From NCBI RefSeq assembly GCF_038396675.1, contig NC_088934.1, positions 4,846,001-4,910,000 on the forward strand: DNA of 64,000 nucleotides. Direction: 5' to 3'. Position 1 is the stretch's first letter, and every line of letters starts with the position of its first letter. The notes below the pieces were generated by a model, which had not been told where the DNA came from, searched no databases, and was given only the letters and a program-made list of their open reading frames with translations. The translations under genes and the position numbers were made by a program. Positions 11,672-23,808 of this stretch are shown here, one piece after another. The DNA is from Hydra vulgaris (taxonomy: Eukaryota; Cnidaria; Hydrozoa; Anthoathecata; Hydridae).

Positions 11672-12007
11672 TTATTAGAAACACTTTACTATTTCTAATA
11701 AAAAAGGATATTTGTTTGTTTCTAAATTTTTTTTATTAGAAACAAAATAAATTTTAACTTTTTTTTATAAATCTTTGCTAATATGGTTGCAGGTTTTTCT
11801 TAACTTTAATTAAATAAACTTAAGAAAAAGTAATACAGGTGTATTACTTTTGATGATGGCAAATTAATTTTATTTTGCATTTATTTGGTTTCTTTATTTT
11901 GTAATTTTTCGAGTAAGATTTTTTTAGTTATTTATTAAGTTTTTTTATTTTATTGTTAACGTTAGAGTAGTAAAAAAAAGAAATAATTAGTGTTGCTTTG
12001 ATAAATA

Positions 12008-13540
12008 TGTTTAATGAATATGATGACATTGAAATGGATGATGGGCTCGATGAAGTTATGTATTTACAAGATGATGTAAGTGCTATAAGGCGTGTTGAAA
12101 ATAATCCAAGATGAAATGAAAGAAATAAACTTAGGCGAGATGAAATTAATCATTTACAAAATGAAAGAAATAGGCTTAATCAAGATGAAGTTAATCGTCG
12201 CCAAAATGAAAGAAATAGGCTAAATTGAGGCGAAGTTAATCGTCACCAAAATGTAGGAAGATCTGTTGGACAAGGACGAATGTATTCTATAGCAAGAAGT
12301 AATGCTATTCCAGATTATAATTATTTAGGAGAAATGAATCAAATTTGTCAGCACTATGGTGCTAAGAAATTTCCAGATAAAACACATTTTCTATGTTGCC
12401 ATAATGGTAAGGTAGCTTTGCCTCCGCTTTCACCTTTTACACAAGTTTTACAGGATTTATTTTACAGTTATGTAGATCGTAATGCTAATGTTAATTTTTT
12501 TAAACATATTCGAAATTATAATGTCTTTCTTTCGCTTCATTTAAAGCAACTGTAGTTCAATCAATAAATCATGGGCCTCCATGTTTTAAAATATGTGGCC
12601 AGATTTATCATCGTGTAGGTAATCTTAGGCCATATCAAGGTATTCCACCAATATATTCTCAACTATATATATGATCCACTTGCAGCAGTAAATTTTAGAA
12701 TGCATTAACGTGGTAATGATCTTTTTTTACGTGATTTAATGTTTCAACTGCAAACTATAATTACTGAACAAAGTCCATTTGCTCATGCATTTAAAAACAT
12801 GGCTGAAGAAGATGAAGAAATTCGTCAAGCGGCTATAGAAGGTCGCCAAGCTTCTGTTGTAAAAATGTCTTTACTTGAAGGGGTTGATAAACGTCGCTAT
12901 AATCTACCTTCACACGATGAAGTTGCAGTTGTATTTGTTGGCAAAGATGGTGCTCCCCCAACTTCCAGGAAAGTTGTTTTTCACCCAAGAGGTCATCCTT
13001 TAAAAATTGTATCAAGTATGTCAGCCAACTTAAATTCTATGATTTATCCTCTCTTTTTTTCCAAGAGGTGATGCTGGTTGGCATAATCAGTAGTGCATAA
13101 CCCTAGGCGTGCCACACTGGTTTGAAATCATGTTACATTATCTCTGTTCTACAATTATAGACTTTCTGTTCGGGAATTTTTCTGTTTATTATTTTATGGC
13201 AAGAAACTATTTCAGCAATATGCTGTAGATGCATATGTAAAAATTGAAGGCCAGCGTCTTGCTTTTATCAGAAATAATCAAGATAAACTGTGAAGCGAGC
13301 AGTATGATGCCTTACATGAACATGTTAACAACATTGCAAACGAACGTAATGTTAGACCAGGGCGAGTAGTTGTTTTGCCATCATCTTATGTAGGAAGTCC
13401 GAGAGCTTTAAAAGAAAACTTTGAAGCTGCTATGGCAATTAATAAAAAGTATAGTAAACCAGATCTTTTCATTACTTTTACTTGCAACCCAAAATGGCGT
13501 GAAATAACAGAAAATTTATATCCGGGTCAGACTGCGAATA
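12008..13540 (+). pseudogene. Helitron Rep/helicase, N-terminal part only
   Basis: The likely start is the ATG at 12008 (MFNEYDDIEMDDG). Three imperfect NERNRLNQDEVNRRQ-type repeats follow, then MNQICQHYGAKKFPDKTHF and CCHNGKVALPPL. Next are GPPCFKICGQIYHRVGNLRP, the segment 12739-13071 with NLPSHDEVAVVFVG, and VLPSSYVGSPRALKENFEAA leading to PDLFITFTCNPKWREITENL. This is the order of the Helitron_like_N domain of eukaryotic rolling-circle transposons. Similarity stops near 13540 at PGQTAN. The HUH nuclease motif and the whole helicase are missing. Stops near 12113, 12226, 12555, 13093 and 13293 and frame changes also break it. Confidence 0.85.
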
Positions 13541-14790
13541 TTTTGTTCTTTTTTACTTTTTATTTTTTACTTTTTACTTATTTTTCTATAACTTCCTACT
13601 AGCATGGAATCACGTAGCTTTTTTAATGTTTAATCGTTCTATCGATAATAAATATTTTTAATTATTTTAGTATGGTTTTTTTACAATAGGCTATGCTTGA
13701 CTCTTCGGTCCTGGAGATGGCGGCTATTATAACTCATTTGGAAAAAGAACCTTCAACGTTAATTGTTTTTTTAAGAAAAATATGTTTTATATAGATTTTT
13801 TTTAAATATTTTTGTTACATATTTAACTATTTATCATGTATATAAATTTATTTAAAAAAAAAGTGAACACAATTTTAAATATTTAATTTTTACAACTGTT
13901 TTACATGGTTTTAACACCTCTTTTATAGCCTTTTTAGCTCATTAAGCCGGGTGAATAAAGGAAAGTTTTAAATATAACTAATAATTTTAACGCAAAGTTA
14001 AGACAAACGCAAGGCAAAATATATTCCGGACATTTTTCGCTAAATATTTTCTGCATTAGTATAAATTTGGATTGGATGAATGCTGAAATCAATATATGTT
14101 AATATACGTTAATATAAAGTAAATCGACATGTTTGTTTACCGTATTTTTTTTTTTTTTTAATTATTATAATTTCTGCTGGATTATTAAAAAAAAAGATAG
14201 CTTGAGTAATAAGCTTTAATATTATAGGAGCAGTAAACAGGGATTAGCCTTATCTGGAATTGCGGATATATTTTTCAACTTATAGTTTTTCCGGATATCC
14301 AAAACAATTTCTTTTCATACAAGTTTACAAGTTATATATTAATAAGTTATGTTAAGATACAAGTTAAGGTATAATTTTTATGAATATTCATTTTTTAAGC
14401 TTAACTCATCACTCTAAGCAAAATAAAGAAAAGTTTAAAAAAAAATTAGAAACTACTCAACTAAAAGCAAAATTAAGAGAAAGGAAAGAGAAAATATATT
14501 TCCGATCTTTTACCTAAACAATTTTTCAAAATTTTTAAATGAGACTTGGATGATCTATGCATATAATTCAAGTCATATTTTAACAAAACGATTTTGTTGT
14601 GATTTGCGCATTTAATGTCCGAATGCTGCGAAATAAATGGTTAACTGTATCTTTAATGAAGCTAACAGTATTGTTTAACTACGAAGCCAAGAAAAATAAA
14701 AGTAAGCAGAACTAAAAAAGTATTAAAAAATTTCATTAGAGAAAACAAAATAAGTTATTATTAATAATTTATTTAATTCAAACCCGTATT
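13541..14790. other. AT-rich sequence after the Helitron break
   Basis: No recognisable coding potential. Helitron 3' signals (a hairpin followed by CTRR) were looked for and not found convincingly. Confidence 0.4.
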
Positions 14791-14794
14791 ACGG

Positions 14795-15500
14795 GTTGCC
14801 GACTGCTAGTATTTATAAACTTAATATACATTAAGTTCTACAAATCATGTTTAAAATAAAACACGGGCTTTCTCCTATTATATTTCAGTCTTACTTTAGT
14901 AAAATATCGCACAAATATCCTACTAAATTTTCAATTAACAACTTTATTGTACCAAAAACTAATTTAAAACTAAGTTCTAACCAAATCCAATACCGTGGAC
15001 CGTTTCTATGAAAACACTTTTCAAAATTTATTACAAAGAAAAGAATATTCAAAACATCTCTTTGGAACTATTCAGGAAAGAGTCTAAGTCTCTTATTACA
15101 AAATGACTTTGGTTTAAAATATCTCTTTTAAAATAAATACATAAATAATATAAATTATCTAAAAAAATAGTTATTGACACTACTTCTCTTTTATTGCAGT
15201 TTTATTTTTATTTAATTTTTTTTTTTGTTAAAAAACTTGAATACTTTTATATTGTTGTTAATCTTTGATATATTGAGTTATATTTCAACGCTAATATTTA
15301 TGTTATATTAATATTTATATTGTAACTAACATGTGTAAAATTCTCATTATGTACTTAGCTACTTTTCTTTTTTGTATATAAACTGACGATTTTTTTCAAT
15401 GTAAATAGGACTCGATGATAAGACAGTTTATGTCTGCTGCTTGCTCCAGCTCTCTTATTTATTAACACGATTTATTTCATTGTAAATTTTAATATACGGC
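14795..15500 (+). pseudogene. LINE 3' end: RT C-terminus plus 3' UTR
   Basis: One frame reads MFKIKHGLSPIIFQSYFSK, then NNFIVPKTNLKLSSNQIQYR and GPFL. That is the C-terminal tail of CR1/jockey-like ORF2 (GP followed by WN in intact copies; here a stop falls at that place, about 15008). It is followed by an AT-rich stretch and then a GATAAGACAGTTTATGTCTG segment typical of a LINE 3' UTR (15416-15435). It represents a 5'-truncated insertion. Confidence 0.55.
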
Positions 15501-18050
15501 AAATAATATTAATAATAAAAATAATAATTACCCTTAACTAAAACCACTTAATGCATTAAACTTTTATGAAATGAACATCTAAATCAGTATATCTTATTCA
15601 TGCTAAAATATAAACTTTAGTTCCCATCACATTTTATAAAAGATTTTTTTAAAGGGCCACAATATGCATATTGCGACCCTTATAAAACTTATCTTTACAA
15701 CAAACTAATATCCAAAAATACTACCGTTACAAAATGAGATTAACCGAATTCTCTGAAAATATTATCAAAATTCGTTATAAATACAAACTTTTTTAAAAAC
15801 GTACATCAAAGCAAAAACTAAAAAAACTTAAATTTAACTTCAAAACAAAGTAAATGTTATTTTTATTTAGATTTTAGATTTTATTTATTTTTTGTAAATG
15901 CTCTTATTTTTACTTCATGTACGTCAATATATTAGGTATAGCAAGTCGTGTACGTCAATATATTAGGTATAGCAAGTCGTGTATATATTTATGTGTACCA
16001 GATACAGCTTATATATGTTTTTGATCCAATAGCTTATTATATGTAGATCTAATGATTAAAGATTTTGCTGAACTGAAATTTTTTGTAAATTAACTATATA
16101 AAAATATCATTATAGTCTTTTGCAAGTTTCCATATTCTTTTAATAGCAATACTTTTTGTCTTTTTCAATTGTGTTAAAAGCTTTTTATTTGTACCAAAAT
16201 GTCTTGATTAAAAAACAAACAAAAAATTTGATGAAATTATTTCGATGTTTTCAAAACTTTTTGAAAGAATAATTTGTATTAGAACATAAAAATATCTTGA
16301 GAACAATAAACAATATATTATCTATATTAAATAAAAAGTACCTCTCAAGTTTTCCTTATTCTCTGAGGTCTAAATAGACTTAAAAATACAAAGAACACGT
16401 CTTTTATTTGTGTAAAAGTGATATCTATAAAAAATCTCAAATTCTGAATTCTCTTAATATTCTAATTAAGAAAACTAAACATTTGTTATTCTGCTTCTTT
16501 TTCAAGTCTTTTTTAAGATTTTTTATTATGACAAACAAACGGTTCTGTTTCATCTAGTCTAACCAGAGCCGCCAGCAAAGTACTTGATCTATCAGATGTT
16601 TTTTTTTTCACAGTCATTGACACATTCAATCAGCTTTATAACTCTTTTAAATATATAAAATGTTTGACTGACATCACCCTTTATCCACTTTTCCACTTTT
16701 ACAAAATTTTTGTTTTGTTTCTATTAATGTATTTTTCTTTCGCTTTATATATACTGTATACTTAAATATCTACCCCCATAAATAAAGCTCATTAAATAAC
16801 TCTATGTAACTCTTGCTACGTCGCATTTTGTTTTCAAAAATATGCATCTAATTGCGATTTTTAACAAACTTTTTCATACTCTCATTAACTTTCTCAACAT
16901 TTTCTCATATATTTTGTGTATGTATAGGTAATTTAACTTTAATTCTATTTATCTTCATTTTCAGTTTGATGCAATTTGACATGAAGAAACAGTTTCTATC
17001 TCTTTTAATTCAATCGAGCTGCCATCATCCTTAGAGAAAGAGTTTTAATTCGATGGAGCTGCCATCATCCTTAGAGAAAGAGTTCAAGTTCAGCAAACTA
17101 CAAGTTTTTTTTCAAAAATTGAAGTTTTAAAACATTTAAAAATGTTCATAATCAATGGTTGCAAAAATACAGTTTGAGTAAGATACATTTTGCCGCAAAA
17201 TACGTTTTAATAGGGAGCATAAACCTTACAATGACAGTAAAAAGTTAATATGAGATTTTTACTGAGGAGAAAATATTTAATATTAGTGAAGAAAACTGGT
17301 GACAAATTTTTAAGGTTTTCTGCTATTTGGGGTAAAGGCATGAAATTTGGCTTACACGTTGATAATATTAAAATAATCATTTTAAGACTCAGATCCACTT
17401 CCGAAATGGCTTCCCCTGTCTCTATGTTAACTTGATTATGTCCGTAGGAACTAATTAAAAAACATTTTAAATTTTAAAAACTTAAAAATAACCCCCTTGT
17501 TTTTAAAGCCCTGCTAAAAGCTTTTAACTTTTGTACTAAATCGTATCTTTAAGTTATACTTACGTATTCTTATCACAAAAATAGTTTTACCTTAATAGAA
17601 ATTTATGTTTTTAGAATAATAATAAAATATTTAATTTTAATACTTAGTAAATAGATAATAAAAAAAACACAACTGGTTTTTATTTATAAAAACCCGTTAT
17701 ACTTAAAACATTTGCTAAATTATGAATTTAACGTTTACAGTCACGACCAGTCAAGACCTCTACAACCTCTCACAACGACCTCTGAAATGAAAAGTACAAA
17801 ATGTAAAGTAAAAAATTACCAGGTAAATAGCTCTAGCGATATGCAGTTAAAAAAGCATATTGCTTAGAGGGTATAGTGTTTCAAAAACATATTTTAAAAA
17901 AAAAAGGTCTTTATTCATTTTTTTACCCTACTGTTAGAACTTGTAGGAACCAGTATTAAACCATATCCATATTTCTTCTAACTGTAGCTTATGAAAAAGT
18001 CCTAAACCTAAAAATAGAAAAATGTATTATTATTTTTAATAAAATTTTTT
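15501..18050. other. AT-rich intergenic sequence with two local duplications
   Basis: Two small tandem duplications are visible: a 31-bp unit containing GTACGTCAATATATTAGGTA twice (15918-15979), and a unit of about 40 bp containing GAGCTGCCATCATCCTTAGA twice (about 17005-17085). No protein family is recognisable. Confidence 0.5.
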
Positions 18051-18059
18051 TTATTTTCA

Positions 18060-19230
18060 TAATTTGAAATATTTCTTAAAGTTTTATCAATGACAACAAC
18101 ATCAATACCTACTGTTCTGATCGTGGCATTTTTGAGTACACTATTTATAACAGCATCTTACGTCTGAAGAAACATACGGCTGTCCATTTCTTTATATTTG
18201 CAAAACTCAAGATTGGCTTTGTTAATACTTTGGTTTAATATTATTGACTCTTGTGGGTCACAACAATTAATCTATTAGTTTAAAGACAAGATACTTGTCT
18301 GCAAGGAACTTAAATAATTCTTTTTTGTTAAAATCAACGCTAAGAAATGACTGCCACTTAGTCGGAATCTTTAGGTCGGGTTACAAACACAACAAATACC
18401 TTGTTCTCTTTTGGATTCTTGCTGATTCTTTAAGAATGTTCTCCGTGTAAACATCCCAAATGATAAAACTCTTGTATACAATAGTAAATGTTGTGAAATG
18501 AATTGCTGTAAAACCTTGGTTGAAAACACTTCGAAAGTTTCACAATAAATCATTTTGACTTTTTGGGTGATAAAATATTTATCACAACAGTTTCATCAAT
18601 GATTAAACATTTAACCTGGGTTAATCCTGAAGTGGACTGTACAAATTAAAACTAAAACAAGTTTAAATATTTATTGATTTAAACTGATTGGTTGCCACTG
18701 CGTAACAGGTGTGGTTTTCATGAACAAAAAACTTGTTAAAGTTGCCATCTCGGATCTAGCAGGAAATGCATAGTTGCAAAAATATTAGCAGTTATTTTTG
18801 AGCACATATATTTGCAATTGATCTTTTAAATTCCTTTTTGTATTGACGTAACTAAATAGTGGTAGCTTATTGTGTTTTTTAGATTGAAGATCTTTATACT
18901 CCTTTTTTTCTGGTTTGGAAAAAATGGTTGAATATTTTTTCCCTAAAAGTCTCAATTAAATTAACTGTATTACCACTTTATCTGTCTTTTATATTATGGG
19001 TATCAAGCATTAGAAGATTAAGACTTTCTTTTTTAAATGCATTACCCAAATGAAATAACATCAATTAAATTTATAACTTGAAATGCAAACCAATTTTTAT
19101 GACTTTTGTTTTGCTTATGAAGTTTGAAACTTGTTTCACTAGTTCATGTTCATCTTTTTCTGCGCATGATAAATTTGCTTCAAATTCATTTACGCATTGA
19201 GTTAACCCAGGTTCACTAAACTAGCCAATT
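18060..19230 (-). pseudogene. Decayed EADTR/DTDVVV-family gene (FEN/PIN-like multi-copy family)
   Basis: Minus-strand pieces in several frames keep the order of a multi-copy invertebrate family. About 18360-18553 holds a degenerate form of a block whose intact copies carry a tryptophan-aspartate motif, a basic run and a proline-threonine motif. About 18320-18350 reads ILTKKNYLS, and about 18060-18170 has SRMFLQT and ATIRTVGIDVVV, matching EADTRxFLHxxDA...RTVDTDVVV. The acidic EAD and DTD pairs resemble those of FEN/XPG-type nucleases; that link is inference. Upstream (to about 19230) more minus-strand coding-like sequence, CVNEFEANLSCAEKDEHEL, may be the same gene. Many stops; not functional. 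Confidence 0.45.
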
Positions 19231-19386
19231 TTTATATCAATCCGATTGCACCTTTATGAAGTTTGAAACGTTTTTTTTTAAAAAGGTATTTTACTCATAA
19301 ACAAGAAAGGATTAAAATTAAATAAACTTTAATCAATTTTATATTTTCAGATAAGCTGTTTGAATCGAAAAAAATTTTAGCGTTCT

Positions 19387-19389
<3 letters not shown>

Positions 19390-19455
<66 letters not shown>
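19390..19455. repeat. (TA)n microsatellite
   Basis: Pure TA run of about 66 bp. Confidence 0.98.
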
Positions 19456-19458
<3 letters not shown>

Positions 19459-19779
19459 AATGCCTCCTTCTCCTCTGACCCGTTTGTTATTTTGTTCATG
19501 TTTATGATCTAATTTCATAGCAATATCTCTCAGTTTTCAATTATTATGACCATATAAGACTGGAACCCCTAAAATTTGAGGAGATTACCAACGATGAAAG
19601 TATCTAATTTTAGGTGTATAAACTTTGGCTGAAGTTGGGAAATCATAAAGCAAAAACAAATACAAACTTTTTTTAACAATAAGTAGTTTGAGTTAGATGT
19701 CTTAGCTAAACATAGCATAAAATTTTTTTTTGCTAACTCATGTAATGACAATAACGGAAACGAATTTTACCGAAAGCTT

Positions 19780-20220
19780 TATTGCAACGGGGAAGGCGTT
19801 TGTCTATACATACGTATAGATCTTAAAGCCTTTGATGTTAACATTTATGAGGAAAATTTATAAAATATTGAATATATTTGACGTGTTATCTATACAAATG
19901 AGGAAGTAATCCTTGTGGAATGTATTTATTGGCCTTCATCTAATACATTTGAGATAAACAGATTAATTAAAAAAAATAATAACTCTAGCAAATAACTCTC
20001 TAGCCAAGTTAGAATGCTCAAGCATGCTTTTCACTGGTGATTTTTAACTTATTATTCTATATAAATATTATGACGCAGAAGGCAAAATTGCAAATTTTAG
20101 CCCCATTAATTAAACTCTTAAAGAAGACAAGAGACCAGCAAAATTATTCACTGATTGTCTTGAGGAGAATCATCATACCCAGCTTGAGATTTTTCCTACG
20201 TATCATCTATATAGATAGAT
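19780..20220 (+). pseudogene. LINE endonuclease-domain fragment
   Basis: Frames across this segment read GEGVCLYIRIDLKAFDVNIY, NEEVILVECIYWPSSNTFEI, then LECSSMLFTGDF followed by NLLFYINI. This corresponds to the GGVCIYV, ESIWIEI-YRPP and GDFN blocks of APE-type LINE endonucleases. The Asn of GDFN survives after a frame change near 20035. No reverse transcriptase follows, so it is an isolated 5' piece. Stops are frequent. Confidence 0.6.
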
Positions 20221-20548
20221 AATAAATATAAATAGAGAAAAAAAGTCAGAACAGAGACAAAAATACTCTGAATCCTAATATCACTAACGCTCCTAATCAT
20301 TTCTTAGTTACAACGTACAACAAACTACTATAAACGTACTACAAACCACTAGGTAATACTCATTGAGAGCGTGCCCATTTTGTTAGTAATTAACATTATT
20401 ATAAGAAAAAACTTAGTTTTGTCTCTAACATTTTGGAGTCATTATATAAATAGAGCAGGGAAAATAATGCAAAATTAATAAGCATATAAGTAAATTATAT
20501 TGCGTTGAGTTATTTAATCATCAGTCACTATCAGTCAATGCGTACACA

Positions 20549-20815
20549 GTAAAAAAATTACCCGTTATACTTTTTAAAAACATAACGCCAGTTTTCGTGT
20601 TTTATAACGGGTAATTTCCGTTTTGTTTATTGTATAATTCGTATGAAAATAACATATCGGTAACTGCCATTATGTTTTTTTCATACGAATTATATTTTGA
20701 ACATAACTGTAATTACCCGTTATAAAACACGAAAACTGGCGTTATGTTATCCGTTATGTTTGAAAACCTGAGATAACGGGTAATTACCCGTTATGTTATC
20801 CGTTATGTTTAAGGA
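20549..20815. mobile_element. Palindromic MITE (ACGGGTAATT-rich)
   Basis: A perfect 33-bp inverted repeat links 20584-20616 with 20711-20743. Inside it a second inverted pair (ATTCGTATGAAAA and its complement) nests around 20637-20692. The motif ATAACGGGTAATT or its complement recurs five times. The left edge, ACACAGTAAAAAAATTA, resembles in reverse the right edge of the element at 27630-27820. No coding capacity. Confidence 0.8.
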
Positions 20816-20893
20816 AATTTCAGTATTCTTAAAATAAGCTTTTTTTATTCCATAATGACTATGCAATTCACTAAAAAAAAAAACTCTCTCTCT

Positions 20894-21137
<244 letters not shown>

Positions 21138-21574
21138 TGTTAGTTTTAACACAACTAGTTACAATTTTTTTATAAAACAGTTTGCTATGGAAAAGGACAT
21201 TAACTGCGTTTTATACTTATGAGGAAAAAAGTGTTTTTCATTCTAAGAAACTCCAAAATGCTGGTTCCTACGGAAATATTTACTTTGCTTGATATTGAAC
21301 ATTTAACAGAGTGAATATTTCTTTATATATCCATACATTTTGAATGTCGTGTAAGATTTTTTTTTCTTTATAAAGATAAAATGTAATTAATGTATAATGG
21401 CAGGTCAAATGCTTTGCAAATACTTTTATTAGTATTAGTTTGTAATCATTATAAATTATTCTATATATAGTATCATGTAGTTTAGGATCATGTATATTTA
21501 TTTCAAACAAACTTTACATTACTTCGAAAAGAGTTCAACAAAGCATTGCACTTTTTTGATATGAAAATAAATTG

Positions 21575-23208
21575 TTAAAATCCACATATCTCTTGAAAAA
21601 AACCAAGCAACTGCCCAAAACAAGATGGATATGATAAGTCCAATAAATAATACACAATAACTAAAATCACCACCATCTCACTGGTGCTGACTAATGGCTG
21701 AGTGTCCATCTCAAGACCGTGTCGACTCCTTATGCCATACTCCTTGTGATTAAAAATCACTTGAGGACCATAAGAACTTGGCACTCTAATGTATTCTCCA
21801 ATAGACTCACACTAAAAAATATATAATAGTATAATAGTAAAAAAATATTGCAAAAAAATATTGTGAAAATTTTTAAAGTACACATTCCAGTTTTTCACAT
21901 ACATTCCAGTTTAAAATCATTTTTGTGAAAGAATTAAACTGTTACAAAAAAAAAAGAGACAGAAAAAAAGTTATTTCATGGAAACATAGACATGCATGTT
22001 GTTTAATTCAAAATAAATTCTAATATTCAAGTGATAAACTTACATCCACTTTCATAAACAATTTATCACATGTCTTCTTGGAAATAAGTTTCTGCTGGAG
22101 CTTTAACAAATTATCAGTGTGGTTACCAGACTCTGGAGAAATCCAAAACAACATTGCTTGTATCTTGACTGTAGCATCCTTGAAATCAGCATAAAAACGA
22201 ATTGCTTCCTCCAGCATTAGTGTAGGAGCAAAACCAATTCTCTTTGGTATCACACTGAATGTCTCATTATTAAATAGTTGTCTATTTAAAATGGACAAGG
22301 TTGGCTGTGAAGGTTTTTTTTTTTTTAATTCATTCTAAAATGAAAAGTACTCTTCGATTTTAAACATACAAGAGCTATAAAAACTACTCTAATAAAAATC
22401 GGAATAAATTAAGAGAAAAACTATTTACAAGAATATCTAAATAATATAAATATTGCTTAAATACATAAATTATATTTTTCTTACTTCAACATCGTTTAAT
22501 AGCTGTTCTTGATTAGCTACCGATTCAGTCACAACAGGTTTAAGTTTCCTATTGTTATTTGAAACAGAAACCTGTGGAAGTCTTTTCACCTTTAAGCTGT
22601 GACACTTGGTATACTGTCGTTGTCGAAAATTGTTTGGAAACTTTTTAAAAATGAGATCCTAACATAACCAAAATATAGTTTTATAGTTAATAAAAAAAAA
22701 AGTAATAGCAAATTCATGAGGCTGCTTGCTAAACAAACATTAATGCATAAATTGTCAAATAAAACTTTAAAAAATATTAACTTTTAAAATTTACTTATTA
22801 ATAATACATAATGCATAAATGATTATCTATTTACACCAAAAAGTACATGAACTTAAAAAGAATAAAATCTTTAAATGCAAAATTAATACTATCACTTTTA
22901 GTATGAACTAATTGGACTAACAAATACATTATTAAACGTAATATTTCACTTACCCATCGTTGACCATAACAAGGATATAAGCCAAGACTTTAACTTTGAA
23001 AAAAATATTTGTGCAGAAGAATTCTATTTTCAATGATAGCATGAGTTGGAATATGGGAGAGGCAGAATGATAACAGACAAGCCATTAACTCTCTGGCCAC
23101 AATCATATCTTCTACTACAGAGTTGCTGCTAGCAAATTGTTTAATGTGTGGAGGAAAGTAATTAATGAGTTGTTGTCTAACGTCACCAATAAAAGGAATT
23201 TTATCAAT
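21575..23208 (-). pseudogene. C-terminal exons of a transposon accessory protein (SAMD3-like module)
   Basis: Four minus-strand exons with good splice sites and phase-0 junctions can be read: 23208-22954, 22658-22485, 22334-22044 and 21811-21575. All introns are GT-AG (donor GTAAGT or GTAAGA; T-rich acceptors). The product reads PFIGDVRQQLINYFPPHIKQ, VVEDMIVARELMACLLSFCL, a GLYPCYGQRWVSE segment, KKFPNNFRQRQYTKC, then PKRIGFAPTLMLEEAIRFYA, and ends near FFQEICGF. The R-W-V-S then K-F-x-N-x-R pattern resembles the C-terminal module of SAMD3-like proteins in cnidarians and fish, which accompany transposons of the type encoded just upstream. One in-frame TAA lies in the first exon (about 22990). 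The 5' exon joining to 23208 was not found. Function unknown. Confidence 0.55.
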
Positions 23209-23354
23209 CTAAATCAATATGCAAGTAGATATTAATACCATAATATTAGGAGAAAGTCGTTATTAAACTTGACAGGGTAAAATCTTCAAATAAAAAAATG
23301 TAAATTTATTTTTATAATAAAAAATTTAGAACAAGTTATAAACTATAACATTTA

Positions 23355-23427
23355 ATGATCAAGTGCTTCGTAAGTCAAAAAATGTTTTTCATCAATATCA
23401 GGATGTAAGCCTGACAATGGCACCACC
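23355..23427 (-). other. Possible terminal exon of the transposase gene
   Basis: After a TTTATATAG acceptor the minus strand reads VVPLSGLHPDIDEKHFLTYE to a stop. It lies between the transposase ORF and the accessory exons. The matching donor (a GTAATT near 23813) is weak and the frame join is not verified, so this stays tentative. Confidence 0.25.
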
Positions 23428-23534
23428 TATATAAAACTCAATTAACCGCCTATATAAAACTCAATTAACTTTAAAAAAAATAAAGAAGTATAAATTCCAA
23501 ATATTGAAAAAAAGCTATACAAACATATATTACA

Positions 23535-23537
<3 letters not shown>

Positions 23538-23604
<67 letters not shown>
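23538..23604. repeat. (TA)n microsatellite and adjoining 57-bp duplication
   Basis: TA run, followed on its right by a unit of about 57 bp (ATAAAATTAAGTAAAATAAC and onward) present twice in tandem at about 23602-23720. A smaller 20-bp duplication (CCTATATAAAACTCAATTAA) lies at 23427-23470. Confidence 0.95.
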
Positions 23605-23612
<8 letters not shown>

Positions 23613-23808
23613 GTAAAATAACATTTACAAACTCAGTCTAAAATAATTTGTGACAATATTATAAAATTAAGCAAAATAACATTTACAAACTCAGTCTAAA
23701 ATAATTTGTGACAATATTATTCTTGCAGTAAATTTTAGGTTGTATTTTCTCACTCTGTAAATAGGTGCATATGTACTTTATGAATGACTCCTAACTGTAT
23801 TTAGCTAT

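Noticed and set aside
16852..17034. Small plus-strand hydrophobic protein
   Set aside because: Phe/Leu/Ser-rich translation of T-rich DNA with no start context, neighbour or domain; the same was concluded for 48169-48402 and 55507-55689.
19390..19455. Further hammerhead-like copies beside other (TA)n tracts
   Set aside because: The flanks at 4.75, 11.6, 19.4, 21, 23.5, 47.8 and 51.3 kb were examined for CTGATGA and GAAAC in register; none was found.
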